NCBI GenBank assembly: GCA_021771185.1
Contig: JAETPN010000007.1
Coordinates: 1-56,157 of the forward strand
Source: Bacillota bacterium
Lineage (GTDB): Bacteria > Bacillota_I > Bacilli_A > RF39 > UBA660
DNA: 56,157 nucleotides
Direction: 5' to 3'
Position 1 is the stretch's first letter. Each line of letters opens with the position of its first letter. The notes beneath the pieces are model-generated. The model had not been told where the DNA came from. It did not search any database and saw only the letters and a program-made list of their open reading frames with translations. The translations under genes were made by a program, and so were the position numbers. Positions 9,525 through 18,728 of this stretch are shown in pieces.

Positions 9525-10055
9525 TTAAGCTGCTTTCTTTCCTTCTTTACGAATGATATGTTCACCAGCATAACGAATACCTTTTCCTTTATAAGGTTCA
9601 GGTTTTCTAAGTTCTCTAACTTCTGCAGCAAATTTTCCAACTTTTTGATTATCAATACCTTTAACTAATAATTCAGTATTCGTTGGAACTTCTACAGTGA
9701 TACCTTCTGGAATATTTACCTCATCTTGATGAGATTTTCCATCATTTACAACTAAAGTATTTCCTTTTAATTGAAAACGGTATCCTACACCAACAGCTTC
9801 AAGTTTTTTCTCAAAACCATCAGTTACCCCAATAATCATGTTTCTAATATTAGCGTTTGCAGTTCCGTGAAAAGCTTTGTAAAGGTCACTTGTTCTAGTA
9901 ACTCTTAATTCATTTCCTTCAACAGATACTTGAATGTGTTTATCTACATTCGTAGAAAGTTCTCCTTTAGGACCTTTCACTACAACGTTCGTATCATTAA
10001 CTGTAACAGTTACATTTTCTGGGATAGATAGTACTCTATTTCCTATACGACTCAT
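9525..10055 (-). CDS. rplF: 50S ribosomal protein L6
   Basis: 176 residues with two similar alpha/beta domains. N-terminal MSRIGNRVLSIPENVTVTV and the near-C-terminal signature PEPYKGKGIRYAGEHIIRKEGK bind 23S rRNA near the sarcin-ricin loop. 35-bp gap to rplR. Confidence 0.97.
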   Translation of the reverse strand: MSRIGNRVLSIPENVTVTVNDTNVVVKGPKGELSTNVDKHIQVSVEGNELRVTRTSDLYKAFHGTANANIRNMIIGVTDGFEKKLEAVGVGYRFQLKGNTLVVNDGKSHQDEVNIPEGITVEVPTNTELLVKGIDNQKVGKFAAEVRELRKPEPYKGKGIRYAGEHIIRKEGKKAA

Positions 10056-10070
10056 AATAATCCTCTCTTT

Positions 10071-10484
10071 CTACCAAATATAAGCTAATACTTCTCCACC
10101 AAGGGATTGTTTCTTAGCATCCTTGCTTGTCATAACACCTTTTGATGTAGATACGATAGCAATTCCTAAGCCATTTAATACACTTGGCATATTTTCAGCT
10201 TCTGTATAAACACGTAATCCTGGTTTTGAAATTCTTTTAAGTCCAGTAATTACACGTTCTTTCTTATTACCATATTTTAAAGTTAGAACGATTGTACCTT
10301 GTACATCTTCTTTATTTACTGTGTAATCAACAATAAATCCTTCTTCTTTTAAAATTCTGGCCATTTCAACTTTAATTTTTGAAGCGGGTACTTCAACTGT
10401 TGTATATCGCATTTGATTTGCATTACGAATACGTGTTAGCATATCTGCGATTGGGTCATTAGCGAATCCATGTCCTTTTCCCAT
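10071..10484 (-). CDS. rpsH: 30S ribosomal protein S8
   Basis: 137 residues, with [15 protein letters not shown] near the N-terminus and the C-terminal [17 protein letters not shown] signature (here [16 protein letters not shown]). The N-terminus carries about six extra residues (MGKGHGF) compared with the usual form; this start has the GGGAGG ribosome site at the correct distance. Central 16S-binding protein; its E. coli homologue represses the spc operon, whether that happens here is unknown. Confidence 0.97.
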   Translation of the reverse strand: MGKGHGFANDPIADMLTRIRNANQMRYTTVEVPASKIKVEMARILKEEGFIVDYTVNKEDVQGTIVLTLKYGNKKERVITGLKRISKPGLRVYTEAENMPSVLNGLGIAIVSTSKGVMTSKDAKKQSLGGEVLAYIW

Positions 10485-10500
10485 AATATCCTCCCTTCAA

Positions 10501-10686
10501 TTACCAGCTAGATTTTTTAACCCCTGGTATTTGTCCTTTATAAGCTAGTTCTCTAAAGCAAATACGGCAAATTCCATATTTTCTAAGAACTGAATGTGGT
10601 CTTCCACAACGATTACAACGTGTATATTCACGTACTTTAAATTTTTGTGGACGACTTTGTTTTACTTTCATGCTTGTTTTAGCCAT
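10501..10686 (-). CDS. rpsZ: 30S ribosomal protein S14, zinc-binding short form
   Basis: 61 residues, the C+ (type Z) form, with the Zn ribbon [20 protein letters not shown] giving four Cys ligands. Normal for Bacillota, in which this copy is the housekeeping S14. Sits between rplE and rpsH as in Bacillus. A zinc-free long paralogue is not in the window. Confidence 0.96.
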   Translation of the reverse strand: MAKTSMKVKQSRPQKFKVREYTRCNRCGRPHSVLRKYGICRICFRELAYKGQIPGVKKSSW

Positions 10687-10711
10687 TCTTTTTTCCTCCT
10701 AATTTATGAGT

Positions 10712-11251
10712 TTATTTCTTGAAAGGCATACCAAAGCCTTCAAGAAGATCGTGAGCTTCCTCATTTGTATTTGCAGTTGTAACAAACACAATATCCATTC
10801 CGCGCACTTTAACAACATTATCATATTCTATTTCCGAGAAAATTAATTGTTCTGTTAAACCTAAAGTATAATTTCCACGTCCATCAAATGATTTTTTTGA
10901 CACTCCACGGAAATCACGTACACGTGGTAATGTAATACTTACTAATTTATCTAAGAAGTTATACATATTCTCTCCACGTAATGTTACTTTACAACCAATA
11001 GGTTGCCCTTCTCTAAGTTTAAATCCAGCGATTGCTTTTTTAGCTCTTGTAACAACTGGTTTTTGTCCAGCAATTAAAGTTAAATCTGCAACTGCTGCAT
11101 CTAATAATTTACTGTTACCAGCAGCTTCACCTACACCCATGTTAATAACAATTTTATCCAATTTTGGAACTTCCATAACACTGGCATAATTATATTTTTC
11201 TCTCAAACTAGGTACGATTTCATTTACATATTTTTCTTTTAGGCGGTTCAT
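10712..11251 (-). CDS. rplE: 50S ribosomal protein L5
   Basis: 179 residues when started at the ATG at 11251 ([16 protein letters not shown]). This start is preceded by GGAGG eight bases upstream and gives the family length; the longer frame to 11272 begins inside rplX and has no ribosome site. Contains [14 protein letters not shown] and [17 protein letters not shown] segment ([13 protein letters not shown]). Binds 5S rRNA and the P-site tRNA. Confidence 0.95.
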   Translation of the reverse strand: MNRLKEKYVNEIVPSLREKYNYASVMEVPKLDKIVINMGVGEAAGNSKLLDAAVADLTLIAGQKPVVTRAKKAIAGFKLREGQPIGCKVTLRGENMYNFLDKLVSITLPRVRDFRGVSKKSFDGRGNYTLGLTEQLIFSEIEYDNVVKVRGMDIVFVTTANTNEEAHDLLEGFGMPFKK

Positions 11252-11271
11252 ATTAAAATCCTCCTTCTTCA

Positions 11272-11580
11272 TTAATCAAGGTTAGAATTAGATTTTTTAG
11301 CAACTCTAACTTTGTTTCCTTTTTTATCTACTGTATGTCCTATTCTGGTTCTTTTCTTGGTTTTAGGATCAACAATCATTACATTAGAAGCATGAATAGG
11401 TGCTTCCATATCTACGATACTACCTGCATTTCCACCATTTGGTTTTACATGCTTATGTATCATATTGATACCTTCAACAACGACTTTATTTTCATTCTTT
11501 AAAGTTTTAACGATTTTTCCTTCTTTACCACGATCTTTACCAGCAATAACGACAACTTGATCTCCAACTTTTAAGTTCAT
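11272..11580 (-). CDS. rplX: 50S ribosomal protein L24
   Basis: 102 residues with the KOW motif [19 protein letters not shown] at the N-terminus. An assembly-initiator protein near the exit tunnel. Order rplN-rplX-rplE standard. Confidence 0.97.
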   Translation of the reverse strand: MNLKVGDQVVVIAGKDRGKEGKIVKTLKNENKVVVEGINMIHKHVKPNGGNAGSIVDMEAPIHASNVMIVDPKTKKRTRIGHTVDKKGNKVRVAKKSNSNLD

Positions 11581-11598
11581 ATTGTCTTTCCTCCTTAA

Positions 11599-11964
11599 TT
11601 ATAACACTTCTTTAGCAAGTGAAATAATCTTCATATATCCGTCACGTAATTCACGTGCAACTGGTCCAAATACACGAGTTCCAACAGGACTCTTATCGTC
11701 TTTGATAATAACACATGCGTTATCGTCAAACTTAATATAAGACCCATCTTCACGTCTTAGACCGCGTTTACTTCTAACAATGACAGCCTTAACGACTTTT
11801 CCACGTCCAACTGTACCGTTAGGAGTTGCTTTTTTTACAGTAGCAACAACTACATCACCAATATTTCCAGTTTTAACTTTGCTTCCACCTAGTACACGAA
11901 TAACACTTACTTCACGTGCACCAGAGTTGTCAGCAACTTTTAAACGGCTTTCTTGTTGTAACAT
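11599..11964 (-). CDS. rplN: 50S ribosomal protein L14
   Basis: 121 residues, starting [19 protein letters not shown]. Forms intersubunit bridge B8. Conserved in length and order, with an AGGAGG ribosome site. Confidence 0.98.
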   Translation of the reverse strand: MLQQESRLKVADNSGAREVSVIRVLGGSKVKTGNIGDVVVATVKKATPNGTVGRGKVVKAVIVRSKRGLRREDGSYIKFDDNACVIIKDDKSPVGTRVFGPVARELRDGYMKIISLAKEVL

Positions 11965-11993
11965 ATTTTATTCCTCCTAATCTAACTTGCTAG

Positions 11994-12254
11994 TTATAGA
12001 ATAACTGCTTCTTCAACGATTTCAACTAAACGATAATGTTTCGTTTTTGATAATGGTCTTGTTTCAACGATAAGTACTCTATCACCTTTTTTGGCAATAT
12101 TTTTTTCATCATGTGCTGCATATTTTTTCGATACTTTAACACGTTTTCCATAAAGTGGATCATTTTTATAAGTTTCAACTAAAACAGTAATTGTTTTATC
12201 ATTAGCTGCACTTACAACTGTTCCAACTAAACCTTTTACTTTTTTCTTTTCCAT
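11994..12254 (-). CDS. rpsQ: 30S ribosomal protein S17
   Basis: 86 residues from the ATG at 12254 ([20 protein letters not shown]). That ATG has GGAGG five bases upstream; the upstream ATG at 12266 lies right at the end of rpmC and has no site. OB-fold protein of the 30S body. Contains [21 protein letters not shown]. Confidence 0.95.
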   Translation of the reverse strand: MEKKKVKGLVGTVVSAANDKTITVLVETYKNDPLYGKRVKVSKKYAAHDEKNIAKKGDRVLIVETRPLSKTKHYRLVEIVEEAVIL

Positions 12255-12265
12255 AAGTACCTCCA

Positions 12266-12463
12266 TTAATTTTCACCTAGTTCACGTTCTTTTAGAATTG
12301 TCTTCATACGTGCTACTAGCTTTCTTAATTCTTTAATTCTTGAAGGTTTTTCAAGATTTCCAGTAGCTTGGCTAAAACGTAAGTTAAATAGTTCTTCTTT
12401 GCATTCTTCAATTTTCTTAACGATTTCTTCGTTTGTTAATTCTCTGATTTCACTATTTTTCAT
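12266..12463 (-). CDS. rpmC: 50S ribosomal protein L29
   Basis: 65 residues from the ATG at 12463 ([14 protein letters not shown]). Two-helix protein at the tunnel exit; contains the signature [20 protein letters not shown]. The start lies 11 bases inside the end of rplP, with GGTGA upstream, so translation is probably coupled. A longer GTG start at 12475 is possible but gives an untypical N-terminus. Confidence 0.94.
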   Translation of the reverse strand: MKNSEIRELTNEEIVKKIEECKEELFNLRFSQATGNLEKPSRIKELRKLVARMKTILKERELGEN

Positions 12464-12884
12464 TAGCTTCACCACTTTCCTTTTTTACAAATTTACATTT
12501 TACTGGAAGTTTATGCATAGCAAGACGTAATGCTTCACGTGCTGTTGCTTCATCTACTCCACTAATTTCAAACATAATTTTTCCTTGTTTAACTACAGCA
12601 ACCCATACTTCTGGTTGACCTTTACCTTTACCCATACGAGTTTCTAGAGGTATTTTAGTTAATGATAAATGTGGGAAAATATTAATATAAACCTTTCCAC
12701 CACGTTTCATGTAACGAGTCATCGCAACACGAGCAGCCTCGATTTGTTGTTGTGTGATCCAGTTACCTTCCATAGCCATTAGACCATATTCACCAAAATG
12801 TAATTCAGTATTTCCTTTTGCTTTTCCATCATATCTTAAACGATGAGGTCTACGATATTTAGTTCTTTTTGGAATGACTGCCAT
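12453..12884 (-). CDS. rplP: 50S ribosomal protein L16
   Basis: 143 residues from the ATG at 12884 ([20 protein letters not shown]). AGGAGG is eight bases upstream of it; the ATG at 12890 would be too close to the same site. Organises the A-tRNA elbow region; contains [28 protein letters not shown] text including the conserved RMGKGKG. Overlaps rpsC by 26 bases and rpmC by 11. Confidence 0.95.
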   Translation of the reverse strand: MAVIPKRTKYRRPHRLRYDGKAKGNTELHFGEYGLMAMEGNWITQQQIEAARVAMTRYMKRGGKVYINIFPHLSLTKIPLETRMGKGKGQPEVWVAVVKQGKIMFEISGVDEATAREALRLAMHKLPVKCKFVKKESGEANEK

Positions 12885-13536
12885 TTTCATTACCTCCTTT
12901 ATTGTTTTTTGAGGTAAGGATTTCTCCTTTATAAATCCATACTTTTACACCGATCTTACCATAAGTAGTATCAGCTTCTTTATGAGCATAATCAATATCA
13001 GCTCTTAATGTATGAAGTGGAAGATTACCTTCTGTATAACCTTCAGTTCTTGCCATATCAGCACCACCTAAACGTCCTGATACAGATGTTTTAATTCCTT
13101 TTGCTCCAGCTTTCATTGTATTTCTAATTGCACGTTTTTGAGCAACACGGAATGATACACGATTTTCGATTTGATGTGCAATATTTTCAGCAACTAATGC
13201 AGCATCTAAATCAGGGTTTTTAATTTCCATAATAGAAATTTGAATATTTTCTTTAACTAATTTTTCTAATTCTTTCTTTAACTTTTCAATTTCTTCTCCA
13301 CCATGACCAATAACAACACCTGGTTTAGCAGTATTGATAATTACATCAGTCTTCTTAGCGGTTCTTTCAATAAGAATACTTGAAACTGCTGCGTCTTTTA
13401 ATTTTTTAGTTAAATATTTACGAATTTTAATATCATTATTTAAAAATTTAGCGAAATCTTTCCCAGCGTACCAGTTTGATTCCCAAGTTTTATTAATTCC
13501 GATTCTAAGTCCTATAGGACTAACTTTTTGACCCAT
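12859..13536 (-). CDS. rpsC: 30S ribosomal protein S3
   Basis: 225 residues: N-terminal [16 protein letters not shown] type II domain ([19 protein letters not shown]), then the C-terminal domain with [13 protein letters not shown]. It lies at the mRNA entry channel. The C-terminus is a low-complexity Asn/Lys/Gly tail ([15 protein letters not shown]) encoded over the start of rplP. Confidence 0.97.
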   Translation of the reverse strand: MGQKVSPIGLRIGINKTWESNWYAGKDFAKFLNNDIKIRKYLTKKLKDAAVSSILIERTAKKTDVIINTAKPGVVIGHGGEEIEKLKKELEKLVKENIQISIMEIKNPDLDAALVAENIAHQIENRVSFRVAQKRAIRNTMKAGAKGIKTSVSGRLGGADMARTEGYTEGNLPLHTLRADIDYAHKEADTTYGKIGVKVWIYKGEILTSKNNKGGNENGSHSKKN

Positions 13537-13553
13537 CAGTTTACCTCCTTTTC

Positions 13554-13889
13554 TTAGTCTCTGTCACTTACAATAACTGTAATATGACTTGTTCTTTTCA
13601 TGATTGAATTCACACGTCCACGTGATCCACATTTCATTCTCTTTAATGTTCTTCCTTCGTTAACATAGGCTTCTTTAACAAATAAGTTTTCTTCTTTTAA
13701 ACCTAAATTGTTTGTTGCATTCGCAGTAGCACTTGTTAACACTTTATTAATAGCTCTTGAAGCATCACGATTCATATTGTTTAAAATCGTACTAGCTTCA
13801 ACTACGCTTTTTCCACGAATTAAATCTATAACTAAACGAGCTTTTCTAGGTGATAATCGAACACCTTTAGCGATTGCTTTAGCTTCCAT
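13554..13889 (-). CDS. rplV: 50S ribosomal protein L22
   Basis: 111 residues, starting [20 protein letters not shown] and ending with the hairpin region [22 protein letters not shown] that lines the exit tunnel (the macrolide-resistance loop). Standard length and order. Confidence 0.97.
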   Translation of the reverse strand: MEAKAIAKGVRLSPRKARLVIDLIRGKSVVEASTILNNMNRDASRAINKVLTSATANATNNLGLKEENLFVKEAYVNEGRTLKRMKCGSRGRVNSIMKRTSHITVIVSDRD

Positions 13890-13920
13890 TTTAGCCCTCC
13901 TTCTTTAGTTTCTAATAATA

Positions 13921-14181
13921 CTATTGTCCGCCATGTCCACCAAATTTACGTGTTGGAACAAATTCTCCTAGTTTATGACCAACCATATCTTCAGTTACAT
14001 AAACAGGGATAAATTCTTTACCGTTATGAACAGCAAAGGTAAGTCCAATAAAATTTGGATAAATTGTTGAACGGCGTGACCATGTTTTAATGACTTCTTT
14101 TTTTCCACTTTCACTAACTGCTTCTACCTTTTTCATTAGATGTGCATCAATGAAAGGTCCTTTCTTTAAACTTCTAGCCAT
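13921..14181 (-). CDS. rpsS: 30S ribosomal protein S19
   Basis: 86 residues, [20 protein letters not shown], with [14 protein letters not shown] and the C-terminal [17 protein letters not shown]. Pairs with S13 in the 30S head. Confidence 0.98.
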   Translation of the reverse strand: MARSLKKGPFIDAHLMKKVEAVSESGKKEVIKTWSRRSTIYPNFIGLTFAVHNGKEFIPVYVTEDMVGHKLGEFVPTRKFGGHGGQ

Positions 14182-14198
14182 GAATTACCATCCTTTCC

Positions 14199-15029
14199 TT
14201 ATTTTTTACGACGACGAACAATTAACTTGTTTGAAGCTTTTTTGTTTTTACGTGTTTTTAATCCTAATGCAGGTTTTCCCCATGGAGTAAGAGGTCCCTT
14301 ACGTCCGATTGGCGCACGTCCTTCACCACCACCATGTGGGTGATCATTAGGGTTCATTACTGATCCACGTACGGTAGGTCTAATACCCATATGTCTTTTA
14401 CGACCAGCTGTACCTAAACTTACTAGTTCGTGATCTTTATTACCAACTTCACCAATTGTAGCACGACAAGTTCCTAATACTTTACGAACTTCTCCACTAC
14501 CTAGACGAAGTAATACATGTTTTCCTTCACGACCTAAGATTTGAACACTAGAACCAGCACTACGAGCCATTTGAGCTCCCTTACCAGCTTTTAATTCAAC
14601 ATTGTGAACAAGTGTTCCTTCTGGAATATTTTCAAGTGGTAAACAGTTACCAACTTTAATATCGGCAGTTGCTCCACTTTCAATTTTCATTCCAACTTTT
14701 AATCCATCTGGAGCGATAATATATCTTTTTTCTCCATCTGCGTAAGTTATTAAAGCAATGTTAGCTGAACGGTTAGGATCATATTCAATTGTACTTACAG
14801 TACCAACAATTCCGTCTTTATCTCTTTTAAAATCGATTAAACGATATCTTCTTTTGTGACCTCCACCTTTATGTCTAGTAGTGATCTTTCCTTGATTGTT
14901 ACGTCCACCTTTTTTGGTAATCGTAACTAATAATGACTTTTCAGGTTTATTTGTAGTAATTTCTTCATTCATCAATGTAGATTTACCACGTTGACCATTC
15001 GTCATTGGCTTATATGTTTTAATTGCCAT
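14199..15029 (-). CDS. rplB: 50S ribosomal protein L2
   Basis: 276 residues. Contains the RNA-binding central region and the conserved C-terminal signature [20 protein letters not shown], with the His required for peptidyl-transferase activity. Conserved length and position between rplW and rpsS. Confidence 0.98.
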   Translation of the reverse strand: MAIKTYKPMTNGQRGKSTLMNEEITTNKPEKSLLVTITKKGGRNNQGKITTRHKGGGHKRRYRLIDFKRDKDGIVGTVSTIEYDPNRSANIALITYADGEKRYIIAPDGLKVGMKIESGATADIKVGNCLPLENIPEGTLVHNVELKAGKGAQMARSAGSSVQILGREGKHVLLRLGSGEVRKVLGTCRATIGEVGNKDHELVSLGTAGRKRHMGIRPTVRGSVMNPNDHPHGGGEGRAPIGRKGPLTPWGKPALGLKTRKNKKASNKLIVRRRKK

Positions 15030-15047
15030 GATTTATCCTCCTTACGA

Positions 15048-15329
15048 TTAGTTAAGTTCGATTGAACTTCCCTCTTTTAATTTAACGATTGCTTTTTTAA
15101 CACGGTTAGTCTTTCCTTCATAACGACCAACTCTTTTTGTTTTTGGTTTAACGTTAATAGTATTTACATTTTCTACTTTAACGTCAAAAATAGTTTCAAT
15201 AGCTTGTTTAATTTGAGTTTTATTAGCATTTACATCAACACTGAATGTATATGTATTATTGTTTTGTGCTAAATCAGCACTTTTTTCAGTAATGATTGGT
15301 GCTTTGATAATATCTCTATAATTACTCAT
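15048..15329 (-). CDS. rplW: 50S ribosomal protein L23
   Basis: 93 residues with [16 protein letters not shown] and the [18 protein letters not shown] tail. Docking site for trigger factor and SRP at the tunnel exit. Its ATG overlaps the rplD stop (TAATG). Confidence 0.97.
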   Translation of the reverse strand: MSNYRDIIKAPIITEKSADLAQNNNTYTFSVDVNANKTQIKQAIETIFDVKVENVNTINVKPKTKRVGRYEGKTNRVKKAIVKLKEGSSIELN

Positions 15330-15952
15330 TAAATAAGCACCTCCTCTAATTCTTTAACAGCTGCTTCTGTAATAATCATGTTATCAGCAGATACAACGTC
15401 TAAAGTATTAATTTCACTTGCTTCTAGTAACATAACATTTTCTAAGTTACGAGTAGCTAAGATTACATTATCATTTAATTCTTCTACAACAATTAATGTT
15501 GTTCTATTTGCTTTTAAGTTTTCTAAAATTCCTAACATTTCTTTTGTTTTTGGAGAGTTAACTTCTAAGCTATCTACAATAATTAATTCTTTTTCAAGAA
15601 CTTTATAAGCTAATGCAGATTTTAAAGCTAAACGACGTTCTTTACGATTCATCTTTTTCGCATAATCTCTTGGTTTTGGTCCGAATACGATACCTCCACC
15701 TGGCCATTGTGGCGAACGAGTACTTCCTTGACGAGCACGACCTGTACCTTTTTGACGCCATGGTTTTGCTCCACCACCACTTACTTCACTACGTGTTTTT
15801 GTTGAATGAGTTCCTTGTCTTAAAGAAGCTCTAGAAAGAATAATTGCATCATATAATACAGCATTGTTTGGTTCAATACCCCAAACTTCTGTTTTTAATG
15901 TTAAATCCTTAACTTTTTCACCTTTGATATTTAATACAGCATATTTACCCAT
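15329..15952 (-). CDS. rplD: 50S ribosomal protein L4
   Basis: 207 residues. Contains the tunnel loop with [20 protein letters not shown]. In E. coli L4 represses its own S10 operon through the leader; in Bacillota direct evidence is weaker. The structured leader upstream of rpsJ is where any such control would act. Confidence 0.97.
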   Translation of the reverse strand: MGKYAVLNIKGEKVKDLTLKTEVWGIEPNNAVLYDAIILSRASLRQGTHSTKTRSEVSGGGAKPWRQKGTGRARQGSTRSPQWPGGGIVFGPKPRDYAKKMNRKERRLALKSALAYKVLEKELIIVDSLEVNSPKTKEMLGILENLKANRTTLIVVEELNDNVILATRNLENVMLLEASEINTLDVVSADNMIITEAAVKELEEVLI

Positions 15953-15967
15953 ATTACATTCCTCCTA

Positions 15968-16702
15968 CTAGTTTTCTTCTGTAGAGGCTTCTACCTCTGG
16001 TGTTTCCACAGTCTCAGTAGCTTCTACTACTGGTTCAGTTACATAAGTAATTAACTCTTCACTTTCATTTACTTTGTTAGGATTTTTAACAGCTGTTTTG
16101 ATAACAACTAATGATTTGTTAGCTCCAGGAATATTCCCTTTTACTAAAAGCACATTATTTTCTTTGTCTACTGAAACAATTTCAAGATTTTGAATTGTAA
16201 CAGTAAGTCTACCCATATGACCTGGTAATTTTTTACCCTTGAAAACACGCATTGGTCTCATTGTACCCATTGAACCTGGTCCTCTATGATAGTGAGATCC
16301 ATGTCCCATAGGCCCTCTATGTTGATTGTGGCGTTTAATAACACCCTGGAATCCTTTACCTTTCGTTGTTCCAGTTACATCGACAACTTCACCTTCTGTA
16401 AATACATCTACAGTAAGTTCTTGTCCTAATGTATAATCGCTAATATTTACGCCTCTGATTTCTTTATAGAAGCGCTTAGGTGCAGTTTCTGCTTTTTTGG
16501 CATGACCAATATTAGCTTTTGTTGAATTCTTTTCTTTTTTAGTATCAAAACCTAATTGAATAGCTTCATACCCATCATTTTCCATTGTTTTAATTTGTGT
16601 AACCACGTTTGGTTCAACTTCAACAACAGTAACAGGAATTAACTTGCCAGATTTTGTAAATACTTGAGTCATTCCAATTTTTCGACCTAAGATTCCTTTC
16701 AT
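15968..16702 (-). CDS. rplC: 50S ribosomal protein L3 with an acidic C-terminal extension
   Basis: 244 residues. The first ~209 are ordinary L3 ([19 protein letters not shown], then [19 protein letters not shown] with the usually methylated Gln region, and [17 protein letters not shown]). The last ~35 residues form a Thr/Val/Glu-rich acidic tail (ending EVEASTEEN) that is not in the common form. Role of the tail unknown. Confidence 0.96.
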   Translation of the reverse strand: MKGILGRKIGMTQVFTKSGKLIPVTVVEVEPNVVTQIKTMENDGYEAIQLGFDTKKEKNSTKANIGHAKKAETAPKRFYKEIRGVNISDYTLGQELTVDVFTEGEVVDVTGTTKGKGFQGVIKRHNQHRGPMGHGSHYHRGPGSMGTMRPMRVFKGKKLPGHMGRLTVTIQNLEIVSVDKENNVLLVKGNIPGANKSLVVIKTAVKNPNKVNESEELITYVTEPVVEATETVETPEVEASTEEN

Positions 16703-16721
16703 CTTTCTTTCCTCCTAATAA

Positions 16722-17030
16722 TTATAATTTGATATTAATGTCTACTCCACTAGGAATTTCTAAACGAGTTAACGCTTCAATTGTTTCCTTACTTGGATTT
16801 ACAACATCAATTAATCTTTTGTGTGTTCTTCTTTCAAATTGTTCACGTGAATCTTTATATTTATGAACCGCTCTTAAGATTGTAATTTTTTCAACTTCAG
16901 TTGGAAGTGGGATTGGTCCACTTACCTCTCCTCCAGTTCTTTTTACAACTTCTACAATTTTTGCACAAGCAGCATCTAAATTTTTGTGATCAAACGCTTT
17001 TAATTTGATACGAACTTTAGTTTTAGACAT
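16722..17030 (-). CDS. rpsJ: 30S ribosomal protein S10
   Basis: 102 residues, with [20 protein letters not shown], and the conserved [19 protein letters not shown]. First gene of the superoperon, with a strong GGGAGGAA ribosome site. It also acts as NusE in antitermination in bacteria. Confidence 0.98.
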   Translation of the reverse strand: MSKTKVRIKLKAFDHKNLDAACAKIVEVVKRTGGEVSGPIPLPTEVEKITILRAVHKYKDSREQFERRTHKRLIDVVNPSKETIEALTRLEIPSGVDINIKL

Positions 17031-17158
17031 GTTTGTTCCTCCCTTCGCCTATATCTGGTATAGACTCGCTCCGCGTAAAAACCTGATTTCCCGTAAGTTT
17101 TTATTTATCAACTCTCCCGGGCGTATCAGCAACCTCACACATCTTCGCGTGCCACACA
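17031..17158 (-). promoter_or_regulatory. structured 5' leader of the S10 operon
   Basis: About 128 transcribed bases between promoter and rpsJ, clearly richer in G+C than its surroundings. Visible pairings include CTATA/TATAG around CCAGA, CCCG/CGGG enclosing an A-rich loop, and CGC-GGA-GCG. No open frame with a ribosome site is seen. A candidate autoregulatory leader; the ligand (L4 or other) is inferred only from the E. coli analogy. Confidence 0.55.
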
Positions 17159-17164
17159 TTCAAA

Positions 17165-17193
17165 ATTATACCTTAATATCCTATGAAATGCAA
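17165..17193 (-). promoter_or_regulatory. sigma-A promoter of the ribosomal superoperon
   Basis: -35 TTGCAT (17188-17193), 17-bp spacer, -10 TATAAT (17165-17170) on the minus strand, with an AT-rich upstream stretch that could act as an UP element. Start expected near 17158. Confidence 0.8.
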
Positions 17194-17240
17194 GCATTTT
17201 TTAGAACTTTTCTTAAAAAATAATACTTATTGTCGTAAAC

Positions 17241-17273
17241 AAAAAACTTTAGGAAGTACATTTCCCAAAGTTT
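17241..17273 (-). terminator. intrinsic terminator after the 17.3-18.6 kb gene group
   Basis: Minus strand: 12-bp stem AAACTTTGGGAA / TTCCTAAAGTTT (one G-U) with a 6-base loop and a T6 run. It insulates the S10 promoter from the upstream small genes. Confidence 0.8.
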
Positions 17274-17287
17274 GCCTATGAACGATT

Positions 17288-17835
17288 TTATTTGTTTATT
17301 TTTAATTTTAACGTTTTTGCTAATTTACATGCAAGTGAAGGTCGTGCAAATTGTTCTTCTAAAACTAAAACACTACCCTTATATAGATGATACGCAAATT
17401 CATAGTCTCCTTGTCTAATAGCCTTAACACAAGTTTCAATAACATGTTCACATATATAATCATATATCAAATCATTATTTTGGGTACAATCTATCGCAGA
17501 CACTATAATTGGCGCAGTTATATAATAATGTTCAATATCTTCTTTAGATACAAAATGATCTCTAAACCATCTAAGTATTTCTAACTCTTCGCAATGATCA
17601 TCAAAATTTTTTCTCATGTGTCTCATACATGCCGTTGTTAAAAAGCAATTAGTATCTGTGGTCTCTTTATCCCCATCTGTTGTATCAACTATGTTCCCTT
17701 TACCAGTGTTACTATCCCAAATCCATGATCAACATCTCGAGGACTCTTATCGTAAATATCTACATGTTCTTTTCCCCTCTTATCCGTATGAACTTCAATT
17801 TTGACACCTTTTTCATTTTAATATTTATTTGACAT
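17288..17835 (-). pseudogene. broken gene with CFLTTA-type C-terminal domain (stop plus frameshift)
   Basis: The intact part (112 codons from 17626) reads on from an upstream open stretch starting about 17728 (WIWDSNTGKGNIVD... into CFLTTACMRHM). Further upstream, another frame reads VKIEVHTDKRGKEHVDIYDK up to about 17725. The two match a single protein if one base is restored near 17725-17728. The likely original start is ATG at 17835, with GGAGG upstream, overlapping the previous gene; it reads MSNKY then hits TAA at 17818-17820. So there are two lesions, a nonsense codon and a 1-base frameshift. The C-terminal Cys/Trp-rich segment (ILRWFRDHFV) resembles a small uncharacterised domain of gut Firmicutes, from memory only. 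The 3' piece alone might still be translated. Confidence 0.7.
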
Positions 17836-18160
17836 TAATTTTTCCTCCCAACATTTCTTCTTTCCACATTTCTTTTAATATATCTAAATTAAACAGTAAT
17901 CTTTCAGCATAATTACTTTTTACTGGCTCAGTTGAAATATACATATCGAAAATATCTGTTATTTCTAAATCAAGATATTCTAATTCTTTTACTGATATAG
18001 TTTTTAATGTCTTTTTTAATTTAAATTCTTCATACCACTGTTCAAATATTTCCCTAACCTTTAATAACTGTCCTTTATCTTTATAAAATTCATTACTCAT
18101 TATATTATCAATATTATCAAATATCTTTAAAAATCGAAGATCAACTTCTTTATAATCCAT
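17825..18160 (-). CDS. hypothetical protein, 111 aa
   Basis: Not recognised. Acidic, probably all-helical, no signal or membrane segment. ATG at 18160 (MDYKEVDLRFLKIF) is chosen since GAGGTG lies six bases upstream; a GTG three codons earlier is less likely. Its stop overlaps the putative start of the broken gene (17835), so the two were probably an operon. It has weak ungapped similarity (W, L, K, I, E, L, I, D over 33 positions) to the next protein upstream (18235-18564). Confidence 0.6.
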   Translation of the reverse strand: MDYKEVDLRFLKIFDNIDNIMSNEFYKDKGQLLKVREIFEQWYEEFKLKKTLKTISVKELEYLDLEITDIFDMYISTEPVKSNYAERLLFNLDILKEMWKEEMLGGKINVK

Positions 18161-18234
18161 AATTATCACCTCATATTTTTATCTTTTTAAGTAAATTTTG
18201 TAATTACAAAATCCATTCAAATATCTCAATATAT

Positions 18235-18564
18235 TTAATCATATGTTTTCTCGTTAATTGTTCTTATTAATATTTCATACCATATTAATATTTCATCAGA
18301 GATTTCTTTTTCATTTCCTATTTTCTTATCAAATATTTTTTTCTCCCTAACATCATCAATCATATTATGTAATTGCAACGACTCTTCGTAAGTTATATTA
18401 TTAAAAGATTTATTTAAATAATAATTTTTTGACCAATTAGAAATTTTATCTAAAACTTGTTCATATTCATTATAAACATCTTTATAAGAATCAAACTCCA
18501 TAGCCATTCTAATATAACCAATAAGAATAGTAAAAATTCTAATATTTTTATTGTAATTTTTCAT
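18235..18564 (-). CDS. hypothetical protein, 109 aa
   Basis: Not recognised. Helical, mildly basic N-terminus (MKNYNKNIRIFTILIGYI), then charged helices with a Trp followed by a NITYEESLQLHNMI segment that resembles the 17825-18160 protein. Very AT-rich codons, more so than the ribosomal genes. The ATG has AAGGAAC upstream. Probable first gene of the small accessory group that ends with the pseudogene. Confidence 0.55.
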   Translation of the reverse strand: MKNYNKNIRIFTILIGYIRMAMEFDSYKDVYNEYEQVLDKISNWSKNYYLNKSFNNITYEESLQLHNMIDDVREKKIFDKKIGNEKEISDEILIWYEILIRTINEKTYD

Positions 18565-18676
18565 TCATCAAGTTCCTTTCTAATTACATTATAATATTGT
18601 AACCAAGGATAATCAATTCTTTTATAAATATTAATTCATTCACTAGATGTAGTTTTTTGTTTCAATGTCAAGTCAT

Positions 18677-18705
18677 TTCACTTTTTATTTAAAATATGAT
18701 AAAAT
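18677..18705 (+). promoter_or_regulatory. promoter of gpsA
   Basis: -35 TTCACT (18677-18682), 17-bp spacer ending in TGA, -10 TAAAAT (18700-18705). The same TTCACT-17-TAAAAT layout precedes ppaC, the other intact plus-strand gene. Confidence 0.6.
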
Positions 18706-18728
18706 GGTTATACTTTGAGGTGATAATA

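Noticed and set aside
17627..17824. Intergenic, gene-free region before the 112-codon frame
   Set aside because: It is explained as the 5' part of a frameshifted gene rather than as non-coding DNA.
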